Below, piece after piece: positions 27,601 through 35,804 of a DNA stretch of 64,000 nt. Where the stretch lies: assembly GCF_019431355.1 (NCBI RefSeq), contig NZ_CP080269.1, positions 3,872,501 through 3,936,500 of the forward strand, read 5' to 3'. The translations under genes and the position numbers were made by a program. The notes under the pieces are model-generated. The model searched no databases. It worked only from the letters and a program-made list of their open reading frames with translations, and was not told the origin of the DNA. Within the stretch, counting starts at the first letter, position 1. Every line of letters begins with the position of its first letter. Source of the stretch: Paenibacillus sp. R14(2021). Its GTDB lineage: Bacteria; Bacillota; Bacilli; Paenibacillales; Paenibacillaceae.

Positions 27601-28911
27601 AACAAGTACGGGTTCGCCTATGCCGACGGCAATCCGTATCCCGGCGGTTTCGAAGCCGTGTCGCACGACGGAGGCGTCACGTGGAGCGCAGAGAATAATG
27701 GTGAACGGGATCTGATCTTTACGATCTATAAAACGCCAACGGTTCCTACGAACCCGCCGCCAACAGATCCGACGCCGCCGGCACAAACCGTGCCGACAAC
27801 GCCCGCATCGCCAACAGAGCTTATTGTGAAGGATGCGGATTTGACCAAACCGACCGAAGGAAACGTTTCGATTGAGATCCCGGACTCGATGGATTCGGCG
27901 CTGCTGCCGGTCACGACAGCCGATCTCCTTGGCAAGAAATCGCTCACCTTCGTCCATAACAAGATGGCGCTCACCTTCGATCAATCGAACTTGGAGAGCC
28001 TCAAAGCACTCATTCCGAATGATCAGCTGGATGGCGCCAAAATCCGTTTCACGGCGACCAAGGTATCTCAAGCAGATACGGCAAATCTGCTCAAGCAATC
28101 CGGTCGCAGCGGATCGGTCGTGACCATCGGAAGCAAAGTCTATGATTTCCGCTTATCTGTCCTAACGAAGGATAACACCAGCATACCGGTCACGACGTTT
28201 AAGAAGCCGCTGACCCTAACGTTCCAAGTGGATCCGAATGTGAATCCAGACTTGCTCGGCGTCTATTATATCGCGCAGGACGGGACGATCCAGTATGCGG
28301 GCGGTACACTTGTCAACGGAGTAATGACAGTGACGATTACGCATTTCAGCTCTTATGCGGTATTGGAATACAAGAAAACCTTCTCGGACGTCAGCCCGAA
28401 CCATTGGGCAAACGAGGTCATTCTTAAAATGGCGGCTAAGCACATCGTGAACGGCGTGACCGACACGACATTCGTGCCGGAAGGTCTTGTGACGAGAGCA
28501 GAATTCGCAGCCATGATTGCAAGAGCACTCGGTTTGAGCCCTCAAGGCGAATCCAAGTTCAAGGATGTCAATTCTTCGCAATGGTTTGCGGATGCCGTCA
28601 TTGCCGTGAACGAAGCAGGCATTGTGACGGGACGCAGCGGCGGAATATTCGCGCCTGCGGAGCAGATTACGCGAGAAGAGATGGCCGTCATGATCGTTCG
28701 GGCCTACGAATGGCAGCTGGGCAAGAAGATAACCGCCGAAAGCCCTGCTTCCTTCGAGGACCACGCGAGCATCAGTCCTTGGGCTCAGGACGCGGTAGCG
28801 AAAGCCCAACAGCTCGGCTTGATCAGCGGCCGGGGAAATAATCAATTGGTGCCGCAGGGATTGATGACCCGGGCTGAAGGTGCCAAACTAATTGCAAGCT
28901 TGCTGAAATAA
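24625..28911 (+). CDS. Large secreted SLH-anchored clan GH-D (alpha-galactosidase-like) glycoside hydrolase
   Basis: 1428 residues. A signal peptide (1-30, ending TFAA) is followed by an N-terminal beta domain (about 35-300), a TIM barrel (about 300-620), and a beta-sandwich. The probable nucleophile is D469 in YVKLDFLDF and the probable acid/base D532 in RRSGIDTTIP, both in clan GH-D context. A discoidin/F5-8C carbohydrate-binding domain lies at about 735-870 (NARDGDEGTRWSA). Then come a beta domain, a Pro/Thr linker (about 1038-1065), a linker domain, and three SLH repeats (about 1252-1428) for wall attachment. The start is TTG behind GGGGGG at six bases. The enzyme likely trims galactoside-type glycans at the cell surface; exact specificity is not determined. 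Confidence 0.85.
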   Translation: MIQRWLKAAALTAVLASSLLPFGAPKTFAAATASSSAVSIEQTGEIVTATNGILTIDYDLSTGRGNFTAGATRIMSGFYSDYSAVDTDTKAVTRFNSYDAGTRTAEWSNVGTDGTDKYGTGQMLTLTNTLASGASMVLHLSIYEGKPFALVSMTVNNASSQTISIMEPVAADNLDIGDGADKRIYTAPYNNNTDFGVAPVNDFGYSENGYDRPQGLTTTWSPFNGTSYWVAAMFDNTNKHGFIGGAATTFKWKSMESLKQASAANGPLTGFSVYNAGGTQSGTSVDSDLFFLGYYDDYRDGLEQYGSTYAIGDPKLSWNDGVPMGYNTYYTYYGMPTDESMHAMVDYFADNLKSLGYTYMNLDCCFKGPSGTGTSEDFKSYADYVHSKGMKAGGYEVPFAIWWDLSEPVPAAPEYTYGDIALKDDNGVPIKTYLNTYIVDATHPGGQAFIRNLMHYYFVSTGFDYVKLDFLDFGMFEGKHFDPNMNGIQAYRLGMQIARDELLTADRDIFIDESIAPLLPSGYAHGRRSGIDTTIPLQNNLYSGIERQALNAAASWWTNGTLYQYNDPDMAIPENIANGFYKYPLNESRLKSTIDFLEGGHLILGDNMPFVSEDRFDAYLNPALIDIAKQGKAARPVSMTNITNKLEHSPTVIYSTDNNGDKLVGMSNWNLNESAANTVTFSDLGLSPSATYTITELYSGTKLGTFTGSYTRTQQKGESVILRISTTASSLPEPSENLAIDKPAAASSEYDNYWYAAWNARDGDEGTRWSAADGQVNDQWLEIDLEAETDVNRVIIKEDGGGNQYFPNLTYTLQYWNGTKYVDITKGYTLGDKRIIDFPTVTTSKLRLYMNKNRFLPSIREFEIYNVPGNTGNIIDQDDSSASYSKYSDIRATTQRMQTFSITSTSLPKVDFYLYESYVNDVPKDNYYIDIVELDADNKPSKKLFTASLASNNIPGDPMPYSIYPRLTGLDTTKKYAIVLRSPNTVDDNSTNNKYGFAYADGNPYPGGFEAVSHDGGVTWSAENNGERDLIFTIYKTPTVPTNPPPTDPTPPAQTVPTTPASPTELIVKDADLTKPTEGNVSIEIPDSMDSALLPVTTADLLGKKSLTFVHNKMALTFDQSNLESLKALIPNDQLDGAKIRFTATKVSQADTANLLKQSGRSGSVVTIGSKVYDFRLSVLTKDNTSIPVTTFKKPLTLTFQVDPNVNPDLLGVYYIAQDGTIQYAGGTLVNGVMTVTITHFSSYAVLEYKKTFSDVSPNHWANEVILKMAAKHIVNGVTDTTFVPEGLVTRAEFAAMIARALGLSPQGESKFKDVNSSQWFADAVIAVNEAGIVTGRSGGIFAPAEQITREEMAVMIVRAYEWQLGKKITAESPASFEDHASISPWAQDAVAKAQQLGLISGRGNNQLVPQGLMTRAEGAKLIASLLK

Positions 28912-28948
28912 TGACATTGGGTAGATGCTAGTTCCATACAGCAAAATC

Positions 28949-28981
28949 GAAAGAAGGCACCCCCATGGGTGCCTTCTTTCG
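28949..28981 (+). terminator. Strong terminator-like hairpin after the glycoside hydrolase
   Basis: CGAAAGAAGGCACCC (28949-28963) and GGGTGCCTTCTTTCG (28967-28981) form a 15-base perfect stem around CAT. It is symmetrical, so it may also serve the minus-strand operon. Confidence 0.85.
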
Positions 28982-29048
28982 TCTATCCATTAACTACGTT
29001 AGATGAAGCACGCGAAGAAGCCTATTCCCCCCGTATGGTCCCATCGTC

Positions 29049-30569
29049 CTACGAATGGGCGGCCCGCCAGGCATTAAGCTGCCGCTGCACTTCGGACCGC
29101 ACCTCGTCGATCCCCGCCTGCCGAAGCTCCTGATTGAACTTCGGAAGCACGGAATCCACGTTCACGCTGCCGGTCATCAGGCTGGGAAAGTATTTCTCCC
29201 AGACCATTTGGATATTCTGCATCTGGATGGGCATCCGGGACAAGTCGGGGGTGAAGCCGAGCGTGCTCGAATTGACGGCTTCTCTGTTGCTGGCACGGAA
29301 CTGGTCCCATTTGTCCAAGGGATCCGGGAATTTCCCGCCCATGGTCTTCAAGATAAACCAATTGCCCTGGGTGTACTGCACGCCCCCATAGCTTGGCTGC
29401 GCGCCCGGAATCGGCTTTCCGTTATTGTCCGTGGGCGATTTGGGCACCACCTGACCGTTACGGTCCAGCGTGTAGTGCACACCCTCGATACCGAAATTAA
29501 ACAAGTTGCGCACCTCGGGATCCGTGTTCAGCAGATTAAGAAACTTGACGCTCTCAAGGGGATGCTTCGTATCCGCACTGACGGCCATGACCCCTCCCCG
29601 CATGGATTCCGTAGTAATCAGAGCGGGTGTTACCGGGTAAGCCACAAGCTTATAGCCGCGGTCCTTGCTCCAGCTATTCTCCGACAGCGGGCCGCCCCCT
29701 GCGGCTTTCCAGAATACCTGCGCGCCCCGCTTCAGCCCTTGGCTTTCCCGCATGGCTGCGTCCTCATTAATATAGCCCTTCACGTAGTAGCGCCGAAGAA
29801 TGTCCAGCACTTTCCGGGCTTCTTCCGTTTCGAATATATTCACAACAGGGGAGCTGGGATCCAGCACACGCACCATGAGCGGCAGCGTTTTCTCCGATAC
29901 GTATTCATAGCCGTCCAAGGCGAAGAAGTTCTGAGAGTCCTTATCCAGCTCCATCGGCTGATAAGCCGGCTCCTTCTCCTTGATCATCCGGAACAGCGGT
30001 TCAAGGGAAGCCAGCGTCGTATACTTCGAGATATCAATATGGTACTTCTTGACGAGCATATCCGGGTACATCCACTGGTCGCGCACGGCCACTTCCTTAT
30101 TCGTTGGCACGCCGTAGATGCCGCCGTCGTCCATCCGCACGCCCTGCCAGAAGATAGGCTCGATTGCGTCATACATGCCCTTCCCCACATTGGACAAATA
30201 ATCGTTCAGCCTCAGCCATGCGCCGCGCTGCGCAAGGGTGGTGTACTCCGTGGCAAAGGCGATGTCAAACGGAGTGCCTGCCGATACGAGGGTGTTCAGC
30301 CGGTCTTCATACTCCTGCCAACCCACTTTGATGTAGGTGATGGTAACACCGATTTTCTTAACCAGGATCTCGTTGATCCGGTCGTTGACCATCTTAAGAT
30401 CCTTGTCGGGATCCCCGATCGTGTAGTAGATCAAATTCACCGTATTGCCGGGTAGTGCGGCATTCTCGTCATTACCGGATGCAGAGAAGCATCCAGCAAC
30501 AGGCAGCGTCAGCAAGAGGACGAGCGCGAAGGATGCAGCGAGGCGCCATAGATTCCGTTGTTGTCGCAT
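29049..30569 (-). CDS. Second extracellular solute-binding lipoprotein of module 2
   Basis: 506 residues from ATG 30569, with a signal peptide ending in lipobox PVAGC (C27). The mature protein has YTIGDPDKDLKMVNDRINEI at its start and the GTPFDIAFATEYTTLAQRG loop seen in the LplA-like group, as well as GGIYGVPTNKE. AAAGGAA lies about 11 bases before the ATG, seven bases after the response-regulator stop. It is the last gene of the operon. Having a second binding protein after the two-component pair, in addition to the one before it, suggests either a second ligand or a ligand-presenting role for the kinase. Confidence 0.88.
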   Translation of the reverse strand: MRQQRNLWRLAASFALVLLLTLPVAGCFSASGNDENAALPGNTVNLIYYTIGDPDKDLKMVNDRINEILVKKIGVTITYIKVGWQEYEDRLNTLVSAGTPFDIAFATEYTTLAQRGAWLRLNDYLSNVGKGMYDAIEPIFWQGVRMDDGGIYGVPTNKEVAVRDQWMYPDMLVKKYHIDISKYTTLASLEPLFRMIKEKEPAYQPMELDKDSQNFFALDGYEYVSEKTLPLMVRVLDPSSPVVNIFETEEARKVLDILRRYYVKGYINEDAAMRESQGLKRGAQVFWKAAGGGPLSENSWSKDRGYKLVAYPVTPALITTESMRGGVMAVSADTKHPLESVKFLNLLNTDPEVRNLFNFGIEGVHYTLDRNGQVVPKSPTDNNGKPIPGAQPSYGGVQYTQGNWFILKTMGGKFPDPLDKWDQFRASNREAVNSSTLGFTPDLSRMPIQMQNIQMVWEKYFPSLMTGSVNVDSVLPKFNQELRQAGIDEVRSEVQRQLNAWRAAHS

Positions 30570-30576
30570 GGCGGCG

Positions 30577-31338
30577 CTATTCCTTTCTCCGCAAATCCGA
30601 GGGCGATTTATCGAAATACGCATGGAAATGCGAATAAAAATAGTTCAGGTTCGGATAGCCGACGGAAAGCGCGATGCTGATAATCTTCTCGTCCGTAGAT
30701 TGAATGCGTTCCCTCGCGCGCAGCATCCGGTAGGCCATCACGTATTCCGAAAACTTCTTCTGCGTCTCCTTGAGGAACAGCTGCCCGAGGTAGGTTCCGT
30801 TCATACGGAATCGTTCCGCAACTGATTTCAAATTCAAATTCTGGGCATATTCGGCCTTAACGATCAACAGAATGCGGTTGGTCAGCTTGGATAAGCTGTC
30901 GTAGCGCACGCCGAGCACAGGGTCGATGTCCAGATCGTCGCGATTCGCGCCTTCCACCGTGCCGTGCAGATCTTCGACGATAATCTTCTCCACCAATTGC
31001 TGCAGCTTCGAACGATCGACCGGCTTGAGCAGATAGTCCTTGGCCCCGCAGCGAATGGCCTCCAGCGCATACAGAAATTCGCCATAGCCGCTCATCATAA
31101 TGTATTTCACGGGAAGACGCAGCTCATTGAGCTGGTGAATCGCATCATAACCCCGCTTCTTGCCGATACAGACATCGAAGATCGCAAGGTCCGGCAGCAG
31201 CTCGACCGCCTTTGAAATCGCACCTTCATACGTTTCGCTTGTCTCTATGCGGCCAAAGCCGTATTTCTCCCAATCCAGCGTTCGCTTCACGCCCTCCAAA
31301 ATCTGCGGCTCGTCATCTACGATCAATAGCTTGTACAT
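30577..31338 (-). CDS. Short YesN-type response regulator (AraC domain)
   Basis: 253 residues. The receiver domain (1-125) has VDDE, phospho-acceptor D55 in LAIFDVCIGK, and YLLKPVDR. The AraC domain (about 155-250) has both helices (VAERFRMNGTYLGQLF and ISIALSVGYPNLNYFYSHF). It is about half the usual YesN length because the central linker is missing. AAGGAGG is nine bases before the ATG. Its start overlaps the kinase end by 26 bases. It presumably activates the permease/binding-protein operon it belongs to. Confidence 0.9.
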   Translation of the reverse strand: MYKLLIVDDEPQILEGVKRTLDWEKYGFGRIETSETYEGAISKAVELLPDLAIFDVCIGKKRGYDAIHQLNELRLPVKYIMMSGYGEFLYALEAIRCGAKDYLLKPVDRSKLQQLVEKIIVEDLHGTVEGANRDDLDIDPVLGVRYDSLSKLTNRILLIVKAEYAQNLNLKSVAERFRMNGTYLGQLFLKETQKKFSEYVMAYRMLRARERIQSTDEKIISIALSVGYPNLNYFYSHFHAYFDKSPSDLRRKE

Positions 31339-33073
31339 CGTTAGCAGCCTCCTTGGATAGGATCACGGATATTTTAACGCCGGCTTCCTCGTTGTTGTCG
31401 ATCTTCATGGAGAAACCGCCGCCATAGAAAAAGTGCAGCCGGGTATAAACGTTACGCAGGCCAATGCTGCCTGACGAGTCATCATCGCCTCTAGCGAGCT
31501 TATTCCTGATTTCGGATAAGCGCTCTTCGGAGATCTTGTTGCCATTGTCCGCGATTTCCAGCACGAAGCGCCCTTCTTCCTCCCAGCCGTTCACGATCAG
31601 CAGGTTGTACTCGCTCTCCGGGTTGAAGCCATGCACGAAGAAGTTTTCCGCGAGCGGCTGCAGCCAGAATTTCACGGTGGGCAGGGCTAGTAACGCCGTT
31701 TCCACATTAAACTGATAGCAGAATCGTTCCGGATACTTAAACTCCATGATTTTCAAATATTTGAGAAGCAGGTCCAGCTCGCTCCCGAGCGGAATAATAT
31801 TCTCGTTCTTCACGATATCGCGGTACAATGCGCCTAAGGTGGCGATGGCGTCGGATGTATAATCGGCACTGTTCACCAGCGCCGAGGAACGGATTACTTC
31901 AAGCGTATTATATAGAAAATGAGGGTTTATTTGGTGTTGGAGCGCTTTCATCTCCGTATCCTGCTGCTTGAGCTTGAGCAAATAATTCGTGCGGATATGT
32001 CGATCGAGCTGGTGGATCATATCGTCCAATTCCCTCGCGATCATGCCGTATTCGTTCCTCCGGTAACGAGACGGGTGAACCAGTGTAAAATCCGCCGTTT
32101 TCACGCGTCCAATGGAGATAATAATCCGCCGCAGGAAGTTCGCATCCTCACGCAGATTGTAAACGATGAGCAGCAGCACGCTGATCATGGCAGCCAGTAC
32201 AATGAGAAACACGATGAGCAGCACGTTCGCTTTTTGCCCGATCAACGGGGCCAAATCCACGATGCTGACGAACCGATAATCGAACTCGGTGGAGCTGAAT
32301 ATCACAAAATAAGCACGATCCACAACTCCCGTGGATAGAAAGCCGTGGGTGCGTCCATCGGCCACCGCCCGGCGAACCAGCTCCTCCGTAGCGCCGCCGC
32401 GGCCGGCAATGAGGTACACATCTCCGGATGGGCTGACTGCCGCAGCTTCATCCAAATGGTAATTTTGCACCGTCTTAAAAATCCGGTCGCTGCTGACTAG
32501 AAATCGGAATTCACCCAGCTGGCGAGAGATTTGGTTCGGATCCGAAAACTTCTTGCGGTAGACAAATCCTTGCTCGATCGTCTCTCGGAATGTTTCATCC
32601 GTGTTCGGCAGGCGGAATTGAAAACTTGTATTCCCGTTGCTGTCAAAGCTCACAACATTGCCCTCTTGCTCCGTATGCAAGCTGATTTGCGTGATATCTC
32701 CTTTTCCCCCGTTGCTCAGAAAGGATTTTATGTCGTCGGGAAAGGAGGCGAGAGGCCGGTTATAGTGACTGTTCTGCAGCCTGCTCGTCAGGTAGCCTTC
32801 CGCGTTATTTCCGAGGAAACAGCGAATGTCGGTCACCAGCCCGCTGTTGGAGTACACCCGCTGCATGAAGGCTTCGATGCGGTCGGAATCATTCTGAAGG
32901 GCGTTTTCCACCCGGGCGTACGCGCCGGCAGCCTCGTTCCGCGAATTCCCCACCCATTGATCCAGCAGCACCGCGCAGGTGAGCGCGCCGAGCGCCAGGC
33001 CGATGAACACTACAAATACCGCATATGCAATGAATTTGCCGCGATAAATCTTGATTTGCATAAATGTAAACAT
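31313..33073 (-). CDS. YesM-family sensor histidine kinase of module 2
   Basis: 586 residues from ATG 33073 (AAAGGAG upstream). An N-terminal membrane segment (about 12-32), a large extracellular domain, a second membrane segment (NVLLIVFLIVLAAMISVLLLIVY) and a HAMP-type linker precede the kinase core. Phospho-acceptor H lies in QINPHFLYNTLEV; the N-box is WLQPLAENFFVHG, with GLRNVYTRLHFFYG near the end. The N-box and G-box are more divergent than in the first YesM-like kinase. It overlaps the regulator by 26 bases and follows the first binding protein. Confidence 0.9.
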   Translation of the reverse strand: MFTFMQIKIYRGKFIAYAVFVVFIGLALGALTCAVLLDQWVGNSRNEAAGAYARVENALQNDSDRIEAFMQRVYSNSGLVTDIRCFLGNNAEGYLTSRLQNSHYNRPLASFPDDIKSFLSNGGKGDITQISLHTEQEGNVVSFDSNGNTSFQFRLPNTDETFRETIEQGFVYRKKFSDPNQISRQLGEFRFLVSSDRIFKTVQNYHLDEAAAVSPSGDVYLIAGRGGATEELVRRAVADGRTHGFLSTGVVDRAYFVIFSSTEFDYRFVSIVDLAPLIGQKANVLLIVFLIVLAAMISVLLLIVYNLREDANFLRRIIISIGRVKTADFTLVHPSRYRRNEYGMIARELDDMIHQLDRHIRTNYLLKLKQQDTEMKALQHQINPHFLYNTLEVIRSSALVNSADYTSDAIATLGALYRDIVKNENIIPLGSELDLLLKYLKIMEFKYPERFCYQFNVETALLALPTVKFWLQPLAENFFVHGFNPESEYNLLIVNGWEEEGRFVLEIADNGNKISEERLSEIRNKLARGDDDSSGSIGLRNVYTRLHFFYGGGFSMKIDNNEEAGVKISVILSKEAANDVQAIDRR

Positions 33074-33163
33074 GCGGCGTCTCCTTTGCAATAGGCTCTT
33101 GTCGCTCCCACTGCTCAACCATATAACGTTGTTGTCGATAAAAGCAATCCTTGTGACAGAAAA

Positions 33164-33187
33164 CCCGAACGGCAATCCCCGTTCGGG
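33164..33187 (-). terminator. Intra-operon hairpin after the first binding-protein gene
   Basis: CCCGAACGG (33164-33172) pairs with CCGTTCGGG (33179-33187); on the minus strand TTTTC follows. It probably lowers expression of the downstream regulatory genes relative to the transporter genes. Confidence 0.6.
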
Positions 33188-33215
33188 CTTTCTGGCTGTC
33201 GCTTACAGGCAGGAC

Positions 33216-34766
33216 TTATTTGAAATAGCTGTCGATTTGCTCTTGCGCGGCTTTCGTAATGGCATCCATGCCGGCTGCCTTCATTTCCGCAACGATCTTG
33301 GGAACCATCGTTTCCGGATCGGATGCGCCTGTCAGCAGTTCATAGCGGTATTTGTCCCATACGGCCTTCGTATTGGCTACTTCGGTGGCCAGCTTGCTGA
33401 TGTTGAGGGCAAAGCCCAGGCTGGTCGAAGAGGTTGCTTGATCGTTCAGCTTGCGAACCTGATCCCACTGGTCCTCTGGAGCACCCTTGGTAACGGCCAG
33501 GTCGAAGAACGTACCTTGCGTATAAGCAGCCAGCGGCCACGTATCCGATTTGCGCTCGATGACCTTCTCGCCGTTCACGTTGTCATAGTCGACGCCCAGC
33601 TCGCCGAAGGCCAGCATATTGCGCAGCTTCGGATCGGTGTTGACCAGCTGCAGATATTTCAGGGCTTCCTTCTTATACTTCGAGTTGGCGGAAATCGCGT
33701 TCAAGGAGCCTTGAATCGTGCTTGTCGTATACAGCGGGCCGAAGATTTGGAACATGTCATACTTCGCAACGCCGTCTGAAATCTGCCAGTTTGTTTCGGC
33801 GCCCGGGAAGGCCTGCGCGCTGAAGAACGGTTTGGCTTTGTCCCCTTCGGTTTTGGTCGGTGCATCCGGGTTGATGATGCCGTCTTTGTACCATTGGTGC
33901 AGCAGCTTCAAGTTGTCCATGATGTCCGGCTGCTCCAGCACGGAGACGACTTTGCGGGAGGCATCGTCGACTTTCACGCCAATCGGCGCCAGGCCGAGCG
34001 TCATATCATCGTAGCCATTGAAGAATCCATTAAATCCGTCACCTTGGGTGAGCGGCAGCGGATAGAAGCTTTTCCCCTCGCCGGCCTTAATATCATGGAA
34101 CGGTTTGTCGAGGTCTTTCAACGTCTTGATACTGCTGGTGTCGATCCCGTATTTCTGCACGTACGTGTCGTCGAACACCCAATACTGCGTCAAAGACGAG
34201 TCTTTATACGTAGGTACGGAGTAGATTTTGCCATCGATCTTCGTTCCGTCCCAGACCTTCTGCGGGACGAGCTTGTAGAGATCCGGCGATTCGCTTTGCA
34301 CTAAGTCAGTCAGGTCGGCAAAGGCACCCATGTTCACCTGCTGATTATATTTACCATTGTTCGTAAACATGATGTCGAAAGGCTCGCCCGTGTTCACGAT
34401 CGTGTTAATCTTCGTGTCCCATTCGCCCCAGCTGGCTACCTTGATGTCGATTTTCACGCCGATTTTCTCGGCCGTGTAGTCGTTCATCGCCGCGATCGCT
34501 TTGTCGAAGTTAGCAGGCACTTGTCCGCCGATCGTCCACCATACAAGCGTTGGCGCATTACTCGAATCAGCAGGCTTATTCGTCTCTGTCTGAGCCGGCT
34601 GGTTCGTTTCTGTCTGAGCCGGCTGGTTCGTTTCTGTCTGAGCGGCCTTGTTGCCCTCAGGCTTGTTGTTCGTGGATGCGTTGTCCGAGGACCCGCAGCC
34701 CGCAAGACCGGATGTCAGGAGTGCAGCGGTACTGAGTACAAGCAGGTGCTTCTTCGTCTTTTTCAT
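33216..34766 (-). CDS. First extracellular solute-binding lipoprotein of module 2
   Basis: 516 residues from ATG 34766 (GGGAGG upstream). The signal peptide ends at LAGC (C24). A low-complexity linker follows with repeated TETNQPAQ units, encoded by 24-base tandem repeats at about 34581-34650. The mature domain has VNTGEPFDIMFTNNGKYNQQV, IDGKIYSVPTYKDSS and later features of the LplA-like group. It lies directly after the two permease genes and is the likely partner of that transporter. Confidence 0.9.
   Translation of the reverse strand: MKKTKKHLLVLSTAALLTSGLAGCGSSDNASTNNKPEGNKAAQTETNQPAQTETNQPAQTETNKPADSSNAPTLVWWTIGGQVPANFDKAIAAMNDYTAEKIGVKIDIKVASWGEWDTKINTIVNTGEPFDIMFTNNGKYNQQVNMGAFADLTDLVQSESPDLYKLVPQKVWDGTKIDGKIYSVPTYKDSSLTQYWVFDDTYVQKYGIDTSSIKTLKDLDKPFHDIKAGEGKSFYPLPLTQGDGFNGFFNGYDDMTLGLAPIGVKVDDASRKVVSVLEQPDIMDNLKLLHQWYKDGIINPDAPTKTEGDKAKPFFSAQAFPGAETNWQISDGVAKYDMFQIFGPLYTTSTIQGSLNAISANSKYKKEALKYLQLVNTDPKLRNMLAFGELGVDYDNVNGEKVIERKSDTWPLAAYTQGTFFDLAVTKGAPEDQWDQVRKLNDQATSSTSLGFALNISKLATEVANTKAVWDKYRYELLTGASDPETMVPKIVAEMKAAGMDAITKAAQEQIDSYFK
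34581..34650. repeat. 24-base tandem repeats in the binding-protein linker
   Basis: Nearly three copies of a 24-base unit (GTTTCTGTCTGAGCCGGCTG, then GTTC) encode TETNQPAQ repeats just after the lipobox. Copy number could vary by slippage in multiples of eight residues without breaking the frame. Confidence 0.8.
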
Positions 34767-34860
34767 AAAGCATTTCCTCCCTATTATTAGCTTCCACCGC
34801 CCGTTTGGCACGGTGAATATAATAAACCCGAGGCGTCCAGGTCTATTTTCCAGTTACCTT

Positions 34861-35784
34861 TTACCCTTTCACGGCGCCCACCGTCAGACCGGAAATAAAA
34901 TATTTCTGGAAGAACGGGTAGGCGGCGGCCACAGGCAGGACGATGACGATGGCCACGGCCATCCGGGCGGATTCCTTCGGCATCGTAGCAACAAGCTGCG
35001 CGTAGCTGATGCCCATGCTCGAAGCGTTCTTCGCCAAGGCGTCCACGTTGCTCATCAAGCTGTTCAGCAGCGCCTGCAGCGAATACAGCTTCTGATCGTT
35101 GATATACAGCATGGATTGGAACCAATCGTTCCAGTAGGAGAAGCAAAGGAACAATCCGATGGTCGCCAGCACCGGCAGCGAAATCGGCAGCACGATCGAG
35201 AAGAAGATGCGCAGCTGGCTCGCGCCGTCGATTTCCGCGGATTCGATCAGACCGTCCGGAATCGTGCTTCTGAAGAACGTTTTGCAAATAATGACGTTGA
35301 ATGAGGAGACCGCAAGCGGCAGAATCAGCGCCCACACCGTATCCTTCAGGCCCAGCAGATTCGAGTTGATATAGTAGCTGGACACCAAGCCTCCGTTGAA
35401 CACCATCGGGATGAAAACCACCCAGGTCAGCAGCCCTTTCAGCTTGTAATTCGGCCGGGAGATCGCATAGCCCATCGATGTGGTGAGCATGACGCCGAGC
35501 ACCGTGCCGACGATTGTAACAAGCAGGGAAACGCCGAGCGCCCGCGAGATCATCGTCCCTTGCTCGGCAATATAGCGGTAAGCCTCTCCGGAGAGCGCCG
35601 TAGGAATAATATGGTATCCGGTGTGCCGGATGGAATCCTCACTTGTTAGCGATACGGACAGTACCACAAGGACGGGCACCAAGCAGACCAGCGCCAGCAG
35701 TATAAAAATCGCATGGAAGATGACGTTCGTCACATTGCCTATCCGGTTGAATTTGTCCAGACCCTGCTCATAATTAGCTTTCAT
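34861..35784 (-). CDS. LplC-type sugar ABC transporter permease of module 2
   Basis: 307 residues, about six membrane segments. The EAA loop is IESAEIDGASQLRIFFSIVLP, and the C-terminus YFISGLTVGAVKG is the usual LplC ending. GGAGG precedes the ATG; it starts 20 bases after the LplB-type gene stop. Functions with the LplB-type permease as the membrane channel. Confidence 0.92.
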   Translation of the reverse strand: MKANYEQGLDKFNRIGNVTNVIFHAIFILLALVCLVPVLVVLSVSLTSEDSIRHTGYHIIPTALSGEAYRYIAEQGTMISRALGVSLLVTIVGTVLGVMLTTSMGYAISRPNYKLKGLLTWVVFIPMVFNGGLVSSYYINSNLLGLKDTVWALILPLAVSSFNVIICKTFFRSTIPDGLIESAEIDGASQLRIFFSIVLPISLPVLATIGLFLCFSYWNDWFQSMLYINDQKLYSLQALLNSLMSNVDALAKNASSMGISYAQLVATMPKESARMAVAIVIVLPVAAAYPFFQKYFISGLTVGAVKG

Positions 35785-35804
35785 TGTCTATCCCGCCTCC
35801 TCCT

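Noticed and set aside
29055-30455. A 466-codon plus-strand open frame
   Set aside because: It lies wholly opposite the binding-lipoprotein gene, is rich in His/Arg typical of antisense reading, and has no family features.
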